Both the position numbers and the translations under genes were made by a program. This document shows, piece by piece, positions 22,908 through 34,559 of a DNA stretch of 64,000 bases. Under the pieces are notes generated by a model. The model made no database searches. It was not told where the DNA came from and saw only the letters and a list, made by a program, of their open reading frames with translations. The DNA lies in contig FWCC01000017.1 in NCBI GenBank assembly GCA_900169235.1, positions 62,001 to 126,000 of the forward strand. The letters run 5' to 3'. The stretch's first letter is position 1, and the number at the start of each line of letters is the position of its first letter. The stretch is from Zarea fungicola. Taxonomy: Eukaryota > Ascomycota > Sordariomycetes > Hypocreales > Cordycipitaceae.

Positions 22908-24585
22908 ATGACTGACAAGCTCCCGCCCAATCTGCTGGCGCTCTTTGCGCCGCGCCCGCCGCTGCGATGGGTTGAGGCGCCTGATTATGCCCCCGAGAAG
23001 CGAAGGACGGCCAATATCGATGGGCTCGCTGCTTTTTTGCCCGAGCTCAAGACATACAAGGAGAACGATGCCAGCGTCCCGACCGAGAGCTGGCTGGAAG
23101 CACGCGATCGCAAGAAGCAGGAGAAAAAGGCCGCCGTGGATGACTTGTCCGTCAATGTGACAAAATACTGTACGTTCCTCACCCCTCGTCTTCCATCCAG
23201 ACCTACTGTGAAAAGAAAAAGCATTTGCTGACTTGCTCATCTTCCAGACACGCCCTCGGACGATCCAAACATTCGCGGCGATGCGTTCAAGACACTGATC
23301 GTGGCGCGCCTGAGCTACGCGGCCACTGTGCAAGATTTGGAGCATGAATTCCTTCGCTTTGGTCCCATTGAGCGTGTAAGTCGACAAATCTCCATGTTAA
23401 TGATGAAAGAGGGCTGTTACAGGAGCTAACAAGCTATTCTAGATTCGCATCGTCGATTCGCACAAGTTTGATACGGGAAACAAGAAGAAGAAGCCGCATC
23501 GAGGCTATGCATTTATCGTCTTTGAACGCGAAAAAGACATGAGAGGTAAACTATCCCTTTGCTCCGACCCCATTTTAGGAGTTTCCCAGTGGTGTTTTCC
23601 CAGAGTTGTGGCCCTCAAGCTTGCCCTCTCTACATGATGTATCCCAAGCGAGACTTTCACGGCCCTCAAGCTTGCCTGTCTCTGCAACCATCTTGCGTCC
23701 CCTTTTCTTTTTCCTTTCCAAACCACATTTGATCAAAGACTTGATGTATCCCTGGTAAGCATTGCTAACAATTGCGCTTCGTTGCGCGACCCCTGAGTAG
23801 CGGCCTTGGATGCTTGTGATGGTATCCGTATCAAAGACCGACGCATCAAGGTCGATGTCGAGCGTGGCCGTACCGTCAAGGGCTGGAAGCCCAGAAGACT
23901 AGGCGGCGGTCTCGGAGGCAGAGGGTACACCAAGGCACTTCCTGCTCGCCCAGGCGGCCCCGGAGGCTTTGTCGGCGGTGGTGGTTTCCGCGGTCGTGGA
24001 GGCTTCGATGGTGGTCGCGGTCGCGGGGGTGGCTTCCGTGGCGGCTTTGGTGGTGGCCGTGGTGGTGGTGGGGGCTTCCGAGGTGGTGATCGCGACTTTG
24101 GCGGCCCCCCTCGCGGTGACCGCGGTGATCGCGGTGACCGGAATGGGTTCGCTCCTAGAGACGCGCCGTCCGGCCCTGGTGGGTTTGACCGACGCAATGG
24201 CGATCGTGGTGACCGAGGCGGATTTGACCGAGGCGGCGGCGGCGGCGGCCGATTCGACGACAGACGCGGCGACCGGGACCGTGACCATCGTGATCGTGAT
24301 CGTGACCGAGGTGACAGACCACCCCGAGACGGCCCCCGTGATGGCGGCCGATTCGGCGACCGCGATGGTGGACGCCGCCCTGGAGGCACCGGAGGTAACA
24401 ACGAGCCCATTGGGCGACGCGACGGCCCTCGCGATGGCGGGCGCGACGGTGGACGGGACAGTGGACGTGAAGGTGGGTATCGCGACAGGGACAGAGACTT
24501 TGATCGCCCGAGAGACGACGACAGCCGGAAGCGAGGATACGAGGGCAGCGGTCACGAGGATCCCAGAAAACTCCGCAGATACTAA
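22908..24585 (+). CDS. snp1: U1 small nuclear ribonucleoprotein 70 kDa protein
   Basis: The U1-70K protein binds stem-loop I of U1 snRNA and helps define 5' splice sites. Four exons: 22908-23169, 23248-23375, 23443-23545 and 23801-24585, giving 425 residues. The N-terminal U1-70K segment ([20 protein letters not shown]) is followed by an RRM at about 100-180 with RNP2 TLIVARLSY and RNP1 RGYAFIVF. The C-terminal 230 residues are a long RGG/GGF region passing into RD/DR dipeptide repeats and ending EDPRKLRRY. The first two introns are 78 and 67 bp, but the third (23546-23800) is 255 bp, splits the RRM and contains a possible cassette exon. The repeat-rich last exon keeps several other frames open on both strands; these are shadows. 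Confidence 0.96.
23604..23754 (+). other. Candidate poison (cassette) exon in U1-70K intron 3
   Basis: Inside the 255-bp third intron, an acceptor (TTTTCCCAG ending at 23603) and a donor (CTG|GTAAGC at 23755) could define a 151-nt exon. The flanking mini-introns would be 58 and 46 nt; the second has a GCTAAC branch site. Because 151 is not a multiple of three, inclusion shifts the frame and gives a stop about six codons into the last exon, truncating the RRM. The segment carries two 16-bp direct copies of GGCCCTCAAGCTTGCC (23610 and 23661). SNRNP70 autoregulation by a poison exon is known in animals; here it is inferred from splice signals only. Confidence 0.35.
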
Positions 24586-25344
24586 GTATCCCACATCCTT
24601 TTGCGAGTCACTTTCAATGTGGCACCACTTGTCTCACGCTTCAATCTGTTTGGTAGGCAAGGCGTCAGTTTGATTACCTTGGTCCCCAAGCCATTTGTAG
24701 CACGGTGGTATTACGGACAGGTAACCCTTCCTTTTTGATTTGTTTTCTCTATTTGTTTTTAGTATGCATTTAAAAGGTCTACGGCGTCAAGTATGCGGAG
24801 GTGAAAAAAAGAACATAATCCACGGTTTGCAATTCAAGCTTTTATCGACTGAGAGACAAATGATTTTATACTGTTCAAGGTAAGGCAGAGAGGTAAGAGA
24901 CTCTGGCCTCGAATATCTGACAGATTTCATTTAAACAACCAGACAAACGATTGGCCGTGGAGAGGAGATGAGGTAACTAGCTATCATTCTGCGTGGCTTA
25001 TGTATGCCGTTGTATAATACTATATGTATAATTCAATGGAGTCACTTCCCGTTTGTCATTACATTGCAAAAGCTGCCTTGCAAGTGTTGTATTCACATTT
25101 TTTGTTCCTCAGATTGAAAGGAATGAAAAGGGACTGTTGCCTGTCCCCTTGTATATCAACTTTGTATCCGTTACCATATAAAAAGAAGACCCAATCCAAC
25201 GCCAGTATATAAAGAAAGAGATTTTGTTTCCCACATAAATGTCATGCCAGCGACTGATGTACTTTTCTTCTTCTCCATCATCTCGCAACAAAAGTTTCTT
25301 TTACCATGTGCATTTCCGCCAATGGTTTTCTATCAATTCCATCT
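24586..25344. other. Convergent 3' region between U1-70K and MRT4
   Basis: About 760 bp, AT-rich and without credible genes. It should contain both 3' UTRs. No repeat or structured RNA was seen. Confidence 0.5.
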
Positions 25345-26370
25345 CTAGTCCTGGTCCATGGCGGTGGTGGACGACTCAACAGTGGTAACTTCGCTCGTGG
25401 CGGCACTCCAGTAACTATTTTGCAATCAATCTGTTAGTCCCAAAAATCGTTCCAATGGTATTGAGAACGCATGATTCCGACCAAAAAGAGGGGGAACAAC
25501 AAAGAGCGGGAAAAAAAAAACTTACGCTAGAATCTTGACCTTGAACTCGCTCAAGCAAACGTCAAACATCTTGAGCAGCCTCGTCTGTCGCGAGTCCAGC
25601 ACATCCCCTTCCTTGCAGACCACGTACGGCTCGCCGGTGCCGTCCTCGTCGCCGAGCACCACGCGGCCCTTGACCATGCGCGTGGGGACGCCGAGCCGGC
25701 GCAGCTCGGGCTCCTGGGTGTGCGCGAGGGGGATGTCGTTGTCGGCGGGGACCTCGCCGGCGGTGGCGTAGACGACGCCCGCGGGGATGGTGAAGGAGCG
25801 CGTGGCCGTGACGCCCGCGCGGGCAAAGTCGACGAGGACGAGGCCGTCAAAGTAGGCGAGGATGTCCTCGGCGGTGCGGTTGGTGAAGACGAGGCCGACA
25901 TTGCCTGCGAGCTGGCGCGAGAGGCCCTCAATGCCCGGCGCGACGGCCTCTTCTGGTGTCTGGCCGAGGGCCTTGGCCATGAGCTTGGTCTTGCCGAAGA
26001 AGAGTCTGTTTTAAAAATGGATTAGCCAAAAACCCCGCCCTTTTTTTCTTCTCTTCTCTTTCTAGTCGAGTTTCGTTTTTTTCCATCTTTTGACTCGATA
26101 GTTGAAACTTGAAGCGGGTGCGTTTGTCGGGCACACGACAAACCACTGGAACGGATAGCAAGAAGGAGAACTGGCGTACCTGCTGTCGGATAGCTCGCGG
26201 CGCACATCCTTTAGGTAATTGTTGCGCATGTTATCGACGCTAAACACAAAGCAGAACTGGTACTCGGGAACGGCATCGCGAATGTTCTGAAAGAGCTTGT
26301 CCTTTTGCTCGCGGCCCTTTTTGGTGACCTGGGTCAGGTTGAAGACCTTGGAGCGCTTTGACTTGGGCAT
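25345..26370 (-). CDS. mrt4: Ribosome assembly factor Mrt4
   Basis: Mrt4 is the nucleolar paralogue of ribosomal protein P0 that holds the P0 site on pre-60S particles until exchanged. Three exons: 26370-26180, 26005-25526 and 25414-25345, with introns of 174 and 110 bp. The 246-residue product begins [20 protein letters not shown], typical of Mrt4, and continues through the L10-like domain ([20 protein letters not shown], then [14 protein letters not shown]). It has the Mrt4 insert domain with SFTIPAGVV and [16 protein letters not shown], and lacks the acidic P-protein tail, as expected. The last exon adds an acidic Ser/Thr end (AMDQD). On the minus strand a CCAAT lies about 220 bp upstream. 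Confidence 0.96.
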
Positions 26371-26981
26371 TGTGTCGGCTTATATATTGGATTGCGTTCG
26401 TCCGGGCAAGTATTCGAGCGGGGACAGTGACTTCTCTTGGGTATAATTTGAGAGTCGTCGTTGTAATGGCGGTGTTGACCTCTGGCAAAGAAAAAAGTGA
26501 TGGACCAAAAAAGTACCGATAAGATAGCGCCAGGAAAAAAAATTCAACGGTGGTGGTTTTTCATCCACACAAAAAAATAGGCCTGGGATTGGCCGCTGCT
26601 GCTTGGGGTCGGACCCCGCTGTGGCAGGCTAGGTCGCTGGTACAGACTCTAAGTTAATGTTCAGATAATTCGCCCTGTGTTTCTTCAAAGAAAACAGAAT
26701 GAAATAAATTTCACATAAATTTCAAGAACTTTCATTTTTAACTCTTAATTTTTATGAATAATCTCATTTATTTCCCGTGAAAAGTTGGCGAAACCAAGTA
26801 TAAAGTGACCATCAAATGCGGTAACGTAAACATAATACCTGGAAAATATTTTGGAATACTCGAAATCATAAATGCTTGCTGTCTATTTGAACGAAAAAGT
26901 CTAGATTTTAAACAAGAAAAGGGAAGAAGAGAAGAAGCTCAAGGATTCCCACTGCTACTCGGATAGTCCATTGTAACGCAC
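26371..26981. other. MRT4 promoter and 3' UTR of the monooxygenase gene
   Basis: About 610 bp. A CCAAT on the minus strand (ATTGG at 26588-26592) is well placed for MRT4. The right half, 26.68-26.95 kb, is strongly AT-rich and is probably the 3' UTR of the fused monooxygenase. No coding frame is credible. Confidence 0.45.
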
Positions 26982-29524
26982 TCAGGCTTTGGAGGCATCC
27001 TTCTCATGCTTCCAGAAACAAAATTTGGCTGTAGTGACCTCCTTCCAGTAACGTACACTAGTAAACACCGCCGCGGGGCCAAAAATCGGAAGCGAGATCA
27101 AAGAAATCAACCCAGTGCGGATAGCACTCCATGTCGTCACATAGCCTTGAAGTCGTGTGTCCACGATGCTCACAACAGCACCGCCGGCGAGACTACCCGC
27201 TAAGACGAAAGTTTCACGACTGGCAAACATATTGACCAGACTTCTCGATCCCAGGGAGCCGCTAAGCCATGGGAACAGAACTAGACCCAAGTGTGCAGCA
27301 GCCAGGGCAGCCGTGACAGCGCCGTACACCATTTTCAGAGCAGGTAGGTCCGTATTATTAACATCTTCAAATCCTTTCCTGTCATTCCTCAATATCTGCT
27401 CGTCTCTGGTCCATGAGTAGAAAACTTGAGTCACCAGAGCAATGAGAAGAGGAGCCAGCCTCCAAAGTGTCGTACGATCTTGGGTGGGTGCTGCCAGCCA
27501 GACAGCAGCAGCAGCGATGGCAAAGCTAAGAATGGCGGCGGGAATCAAGGATCTGACGGCGTCTGGTCGTATGGGGCGTCCGACCATGATGTTGGCGACA
27601 GGACCGGCATTCTTGATGGCTTCAAGACCAAGATACGTTGGGACGACAGCCGTAGCGCCGCAGAGATCTGTAGCAATAGAGTACAGCGCAGTGCTGTTTA
27701 AACTGTTAGTTATCTGACGCATAGAAATGCATAGCAAGAGTTGAACTGACTATTTCATCAATGGTCCCAGCATTGCCTGCCTGTTACAGCGACGATATTT
27801 CTCCATGGTCCAGTAAATGGTCATGGCAGTGAGGAGAGAGGTAGTATACAGTGTTCCTGACCCTGCTCCGGTCGAGCTAGATGCCATGGTCTGCCCATAT
27901 CCCATTAGGGCTCGGAAAATCTGCTTCAGAAACGACGTGGACTCGTAGTCGGCTGCGCAAAATACCTTGGAGGCCACCCACACTCCCGCGTACATGGCCA
28001 CGGCGGCTGCATTCCAAACGCCGCTTGAAATGTTCTTGGCCGGCAGCTCATCGGCAAATGGGATAAAGTGCGGTCGATATGGCAGCGGAAGCTTGTCCAA
28101 CCTTGCCGTGTTAAACATGATTTTGCGATTGACCTCGTGTTTCGTGTCCAGCGACAGAGTCTTTGCAACGAGGGGGAAGAGGCGGATGAAGATCCTGTTC
28201 TGCAGCGCCTGAGATTCTTGCATCTCGTATGCGTCGTTTCGCGAGTATTCGACGTGCTCTTGGCGGGCTATCTCGGTTTCGCGGAATGCGGTTTCGAGTG
28301 CCGACTTGGGAATCTTGCCGCCGCCATGCTTGTCTAGGCATCGAGTGATTGAATTAACCAGCGCGGCAGCATCCTGTATAGCCATGTTGCAACCCTGGCC
28401 GGTGATGGGAACCATCTATAGGAAATTAGTTAGCAGGCAGACTTGCTTCTGTAAAAACAATCTTCTGCCTCATACCTTGTGTGCAGAGTCTCCAACTGTG
28501 ACGAGTCGGCCAAAGTGCCACGAGTCGAAAACCCAGTTCTGTAGTGGAAGCATGCCGTTCGTATCGCTGCTGCCTTTGTATAGGTCGCCAAGTGTAATAC
28601 CGGGCAAAATTTCATCATCGCAACGTTTCTTCACAAGTGTATCAATGTCGGATTGCGTATATCGAGGCGCGTCTTTCCCCTTGATAGGCTCTGGTATCCT
28701 CTCCATCAGGCCCCAGAATATGCGCCCCTCGGAGTTTGCGTAGCTAAGATAGGAACGTCCCTGCTTTGCCTCCATTGCCAGAAGACGTGGAGGAAAGAGT
28801 TTTTCAATGTGTGCAATTCCGAACAAGCTTGCATATTGAATATCGACATCTGCAAAGACGGTCAAGTGTCAGTTGAAAAATCCTGAGTGATTGATATGGC
28901 TATTCTTACAATCTTCCTCGTTGACTAGTGGATGGTCTGGCGAGATTTTGGCTGCCATACGTCTCATCTCCTTGCGGACGATGCTGTGGACACCGTCAGC
29001 GCCAATGGCAATATCCCCAAGGAATACTTCGCCATTTGTGGTATGGACCTCAACGCCCAAATCGGTTTCGATAATTTCGGAGACTCTTCTGTTGACAAAC
29101 ACCTTTGACTGGTCCTTGATGTTGTCAAACAGTACATTGAGAAGATGCTGTCTGTGACAGCAGCAAGTTTCGTAGCCATAACTATTGGGTAAATTAGAGA
29201 AAGCGAGACACGTGAAAAAGATGGGAATGCAAACCGTTGTCTGAAATGCTCTGCGGTTGCTGGCGAGAACATTCGGGCATCGTCTAGTGTGACGCTGAGA
29301 TCCTCAACTTCGTCTGCCCCAGCATAGAATGACTCAAGGCATCCAAGTTGGTCCAACACTCGAAGTGAGTTTGATAAAAATATACCTGTACCGATGCGCG
29401 GGGTGATGTCTCCGTGGGCTTCAAGCACGACGTAGTCAATCTTGAGCTGCTCCAGCATGTTGGCGAGCGCCAATCCGGTAGGGCCACCGCCCACAACGAC
29501 GACTTTGAATTCGTGCTTCGCCAT
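26982..29524 (-). CDS. FAD-dependent monooxygenase fused to a seven-span membrane domain
   Basis: A 770-residue protein in six exons: 29524-29235, 29181-28910, 28849-28476, 28415-27751 and 27693-26982 (five coding exons) joined by introns of 53-60 bp, all in frame. Residues 1-450 form a class A flavin monooxygenase like fungal PaxM-type epoxidases: dinucleotide motif VVVVGGGPTGLALANML, FAD-linked GADGVHSIVRKEMRR, and GDSAHKMVPITGQGCNMAIQ. Those relatives usually end at about 480 residues. Here about 270 more follow, with roughly seven hydrophobic helices (for example SLIPAAILSFAIAAAAVWLA and LVTQVFYSW). The C-terminal part resembles in size and topology the seven-span terpene cyclases that act beside such epoxidases, but I cannot identify its catalytic acids. 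The substrate is unknown and no other biosynthetic genes adjoin it. The fourth intron has the less usual donor GTCAGT. Confidence 0.85.
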
Positions 29525-31807
29525 GGCACTATACTGAAGAAGGAGCAGCTTATATTAAAAAGCGTGATAGAATAATGCTAAGGAGGTGAAAGTAAATAGT
29601 CTATAGTAGCGAGATAGCGACTGACGGCGTTGAGTCTCTTGTCTTTATTTATATGCATGACGTTTTCCTTTTACAGCCGAGCTGTTTTCGGTAGCTGACA
29701 GCAACATATACGAGCAAAAAAAACCAGAGTATAAGCCTGCAGCAATCGGCAACTTCGTCTGCCGGCTACCGCAGGCTCATGTCATCATCATAGGAAATGT
29801 TAAGCGGCTCAATCCAGAAGAGGTAATCACACTATAAACGAACAAGGCTGTACTGGCTCGGATGCTGAAACCCCTGCGCACAGTCAGCGCCTCATAGGGG
29901 AAAATTCATTTGAAGATCTCGGGTAGACGCCACTAACAGATAAGACACCACGCCTGGACCGAAATAAATTTCCCTTTTAAGTAGATGCATTGAACGAGGC
30001 CGATTCTAGTTGGACCCCAAAATCTCATTCAGGCTGAGGTTCAGGGTCCGTGCGTCTTGACCAGCGGCGAATGCCCACAGATGATCTCGAGTATTGTTAT
30101 ATTATACGGCAACAGGGGCCGAACTAAAGCCGTTTGATATTAATGAAACGGCTGTCTTCTGTTGGTAGAAAAACCAGGACTGCTTATCTGGTGGCGGCTT
30201 GCCCCGGCAGCAATGAGGCGAAACTTGAGATTGAGCCTGTGTCGTGCATATTAGCAAAGCAAAATATTGGCATGATGAATCATGAATTCGAGGTTGGCGT
30301 CCAAGAATAATTATTTTCTTTTTTGGAAAATTCGTATTACATTGCTGGCCAGAGGGGAAGAAGGGCAATAGGCCAATGTTAACGAGAAGCTGTGATGGGG
30401 CCTATAGTACTCCTGCGGCTTGTAACAATTCGACCATTACAGTGTTACTGTCATCTTGCATTATATTGGCAATCAAATGTACCTATTTTTGGGTGGTGTT
30501 AATTGTTGACTCGGGAATTCCTGCTATTGACTAAGGAGGGAGCGAAGCGCCATATAGAATGGGTTCGATCCATACAGCTTGTTGAATATATACGTGGGAG
30601 TCGTACGAAAAACCTCCATGCTACCTGTCTAAGTAGCTGCTATAACTTGACAAACATGGTTCGATCCGTATTCATAGCTCTGCTTTCTTCAGTTTGTCAT
30701 GCATCGCCCAATTCGCATTTATAACAGCCTGAGAAATATAGAGCAAGTCATGATACTCTCAGAAACCACCCTGTATGACAACGATCCAACATTCTACCAC
30801 AAAGTACTGGATTTTATTCATATTGAGAGAGTCTTTCTTGAAAAAAATCGGGGTTTATCGGGCCGTTAATACCACGTTAACCGACCGCGTCATGTTCCGT
30901 GATTAGAGCCTCTCTCAAATGAAGGTCAAGGACTAGTTTACCAAATCTCAGCAAGACAGTGCGGTATCCAACCTTTGTAAACGCGATAATTTGAGTTCCC
31001 ATTACCTGTTATTTCGGCGATGAGCATACGGATCTTGTAGCTCTAGGTTCAAAGTCTAACCAACAGCGTTCTGCTTGAGCGTCGACTACTGTCGCTTCGG
31101 ATTGGGGAGCCAAAATGTTACAAGTCATGTCAGAATGCTGACGAGAGTCTCCGATCTCACTGAATAACGAGGTGCCACCTTTTTTAGAGCCATATGGTTC
31201 AAAACGGTGTGGCGGATACGAAAGAATAGATGATCTGGATATGCGTGCTAATGAGCGAGAATTGACGACTGTAATACCCACTATGGAGCAGGGAGCCTTA
31301 AGGAGCTTTAAACTGTATTCCGTATCTTTCCTATTTCGTCTATAAGAGTCCATGATCCATCCGCCGAAGGAACAGTTATAAGGAGTCTGGTTCCTGCCCA
31401 GCGTGTTTACCAGGCTTACCAATGGACAGCTAGTCTTGAGAAACACCACTTTACATCGAACTTCTGAGCATGTAAAGATCCGGAAATTTAAATTGTTTCG
31501 TACTGATACACCTACCAGCTAATGGAAGGGAATTGCGATATAAATTGTGTAGTCATGTATCGTAAGACAATTGCGGAGGGGAAACCAGGGTGGATTGACA
31601 AGAACCGTTACTGATGAATTTCTACGAACTGTCTCCCATGCAGCATTCTCACGTGCGTAAAATACAGTCGGAATACTATTCCGTTGAATCCTTTATACTT
31701 CTATTGCAAGAATTGGCTCCAGATTCACTGTGTTTAGCCTTCTGCTGCGATACCAGACTCGGACAGCGACTAACTCAAAATGACCAGGAAACCATGACAG
31801 GTTAAAA

Positions 31808-32240
31808 TCAGCAGCGGTAGGAGACTGGTATTTCAAATAAATTGATTGTCAACAGTATAACTCTGTGATTAGCTGACTGTGCATCACCGCAGCAATATAC
31901 CTCGACTTCAAACCTACCAAAGCATTGCCACCACGCAGGCATAGCCTTGAGTTTTGGGAGGTATTTGGCTTCAAAGTCCGTAGTAACCCACAAAACCACT
32001 GGCTCATTGCGCCAATGATTTCCGAAGATGTACAATGATCTCAACTTCAGGTGCCGTTCGCATACCTGCAAATCAGCCCTCGATCCTTGTGCAAAGTCCA
32101 TTTACGGCTTTGGCTAGAGCGAAGGCACTTGTGCGGCCAAGCATCGCATTGGCCTGGTATACTTTGGGTCCCTACCTGTGTGTGAGCAAGTTGCACTTAC
32201 TCCACCATCTCAGAAAAGTTTTGCCGAGGCCATGATTCAG
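31808..32240 (-). pseudogene. Possible degenerate coding fragment
   Basis: On the minus strand an ATG frame from 32101 to 31808 encodes 97 residues with natural-looking composition (HLKLRSLYIFGNHWRNEP, then VLWVTTDFEAKYLPKLKA). Just upstream another frame reads YQANAMLGRTSAFALAKAV and stops after about 28 codons. The two can be joined only by a frame change, as in a decayed gene. No family was recognised; chance open frames remain possible. Confidence 0.25.
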
Positions 32241-32289
32241 CGACGCGGCTCACTGATCTGGGATGCTCTGGACCGTTGTTCAGGAAGAA

Positions 32290-32690
32290 CACCTTCCTGA
32301 TGGAGTCGAAAACACAAAGCGTCACCATTCATGTTAATGGCGATCCATTTATGACATGCTGGTGCTGGAAACCATCAGCGACGCGATTTTTTGGCCCACG
32401 TCAAGAAGAAAACCAATGTCCATCACGTGTATATGCATGATGCGGAGATGACCCAGAATATGCACATTGAGCTCGCCAAGAAGATTGACGACAGGGAATG
32501 GCGGTTCTCCCCCGCCGCTGGAGCAAAGCCACCGCATGTGCTCTGCATGGAGTTGGAGAACCAGTATGTAGACAATTCCGAGCCCACTATAATCGGATTT
32601 TCGCCTCTTCGAAACTCGGTTTTGGGCCGATATAGTTGGTGCTCTCCCGCTCTTTTTAGGCAGTCAGCTTGCTCGGCATTCAGTGTCTAG
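32290..32690 (+). pseudogene. Possible degenerate coding fragment
   Basis: A frame without a good ATG reads HVKKKTNVHHVYMHDAEM, then IELAKKIDDREWRFSPAAG and PPHVLCMELENQYVDN. Upstream, other frames give plausible sequence (VTIHVNGDPF and MLVLETISDAIF), as if one or two base losses had broken a gene. The family is not recognised. Confidence 0.25.
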
Positions 32691-33235
32691 CGGACGGGTT
32701 TGATGAGTAATTCGCAATCATAACTTACAACGAGTGCAGTGCTACTGTCAATGGCCTATTTCAACTATGATGGATTATTTTACCCATGATGACTCATTTC
32801 GGAGCAATTGCCCGCTACCTGGAAGAGCGTGCTCAGTAAGCCCAAGAAGTAGGGACTAGGAGTGTAGATAATTTGTACCTCCTATCTACAAGTTCCGCTA
32901 CGGGCTATACATAGTTAGCTTAGAAGCCTGTGCTGAAAGATCGAAGCTCAGCGACTTCGTGAGCCTATTTCCCCTCAGTATTTTGTTGCCATCAAAAGAA
33001 GCTATTATGTACCAACCACCACAGAATGCTTGCTTACTTGCGTTGTTGACTTTGCGTAATGCGATGGATGGTAGCTTTGTAGTAATAGGGCTGCTATATT
33101 ACCCTAGCAAGCCACCCGCTACGTCAATGTCGCGGACTTATTAGCTGGCATGGTTGGTTACTTCCCTTGTTACATCTGAAACTGGTTACAGGGCGAGATT
33201 CCCCGTCTTGAGCCGCTCACCACAGGCAAAAATGC

Positions 33236-33637
33236 TAGTTGTTACTACATTAGTAGTTGTTACTAGTTTCTAGGTGCACAGAAAACACTCGTCCGGCATA
33301 TGAACAAGTCTAGTGTGATCACTCGGCACTTGTCGCGCGCCATGGCTTGTAAAGCTTACCGCCTTCAGAACGGCTCGGAACAGATCTATCGGAGGGTTCG
33401 TCCTGTGCGCCAATTATGCTTCCCCCAAAAACAAAGGGCCTACTGGGTATTTTCACTTGCAAGACAATTCTAGGGTGAACCGTGCGTGATGGCAGAAATG
33501 ACAAGGATGATCACTCAACTCCACGCAGTAAGAATGCTTTGACTCCGTAATGATAAGCACGTTTTTGATTCCCAATGGCCCACTTGGTTGAGGTGGTTTC
33601 CTTGCTGTCAGTAACATCGTCAGTAACATCGTCAGTA
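33236..33637. repeat. Two short direct repeats in the AT-rich interval
   Basis: Near 33236-33266 the 12-mer TAGTTGTTACTA occurs twice within about 30 bp. Near 33608-33637 the unit CAGTAACATCGT is repeated in tandem twice, followed by a partial third copy. Both are short and probably come from slippage. Confidence 0.5.
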
Positions 33638-34559
33638 AGTAATATGTCTGCAGGATTGCTTTACTTATTAATGCCAACCCAACTCTGTGGACAAGAGCCA
33701 GCTGTGATGTGCCACTTGGAATCTTCGCCGGCGGTACTCGGCCCTATCGTGGCACCAGGCAGAACGATTCGAGGACTTAGAAACCCCGAAATTTCTTAGG
33801 CTATGTGCCATTGGTCGGTGGCGTTGTCCCTGACCCAGTCGTGCAGTTTTGGGACACACTACCCCACGACATGGCAAGGCTAGTATGCTAGTCCATCTCC
33901 ATCTCTGCTACGGCTGAGCTACCCAACTACACCAGATGTGGAAGGTCCAGTCACATCAGCAAGGACCTCGATCCCACGCTGGCGTCTCATATGGAGACTA
34001 GCAGGCCTTTGACTACCTGAATTCAACCTTCATGCGATGGCGGTTTTTTAAGCCCCTGTAAAGGCCCGCCCACAAGGAGAAATTACCACCTTTGGCATCA
34101 AGTACCGACTAAAAGAAAGAAAATACGAAGTGTGCTGGGGTAAACCCCGTCCATACTGGGTCATACTTCCGCCGTGTAAGTGGCTGAGCGGACAGAAAGG
34201 CGCCACTGTTGACACACATTAGCATTATTCTCCTAGACTGCCATGGTTAAGCTCCGTCTCACAATGATGCTTGTGGAGAAAGTTATCGAGTTCCCCGGAC
34301 CATATGCGCGTCTGGTACGGTGCTTCTACGGCCAGTTGCTACCGCCACAGCTGGTCAATGACGGGATGAGAGAACGAGCGAGAGCCCAAGAGCAGGTGAA
34401 GAACAATCGAGTGGGTATTGATCAGTGCTTGTCCTGCTGGGGGTGGCCAGGACCGTGGCGGGCCGAAAGAGAAAAAGGCACATCCTCCCAACTTTCAAGT
34501 CGCAGATCAGGCTGTTCTCACAGATCCTTCCAAGCCCAAGATCGACTTTGCAGTCCACG

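Larger units (their letters stand above)
29525..34559. other. 5-kb AT-rich interval with decayed-looking fragments
   Basis: This interval lies between the monooxygenase start and the GH55 start. The first few hundred bases should be the monooxygenase promoter and the last 400 the GH55 promoter and leader. The middle is AT-rich, with short frames that read protein-like but break often (31808-32240 minus, about 32290-32690 plus, 31009-31449 minus without an ATG). No transposase, reverse transcriptase or terminal repeats were recognised. An ATG-started 106-codon frame (34243-34563) overlaps the GH55 start by ATGA. Confidence 0.45.

Noticed and set aside
23733..24673. Several long frames on both strands over the U1-70K last exon
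   Set aside because: RGG and RD repeats keep other frames open; their products are monotonous Pro/Arg/Ser or Val/Thr/Ala sequence.
30540..30600. tRNA-like B box (GGGTTCGATCC) near 30.56 kb
   Set aside because: No matching A box, acceptor stem or anticodon arm could be built around it.
33880..33960. tRNA A-box-like TAGCTCAGCCG on the minus strand
   Set aside because: No B box or acceptor pairing at the required distance.
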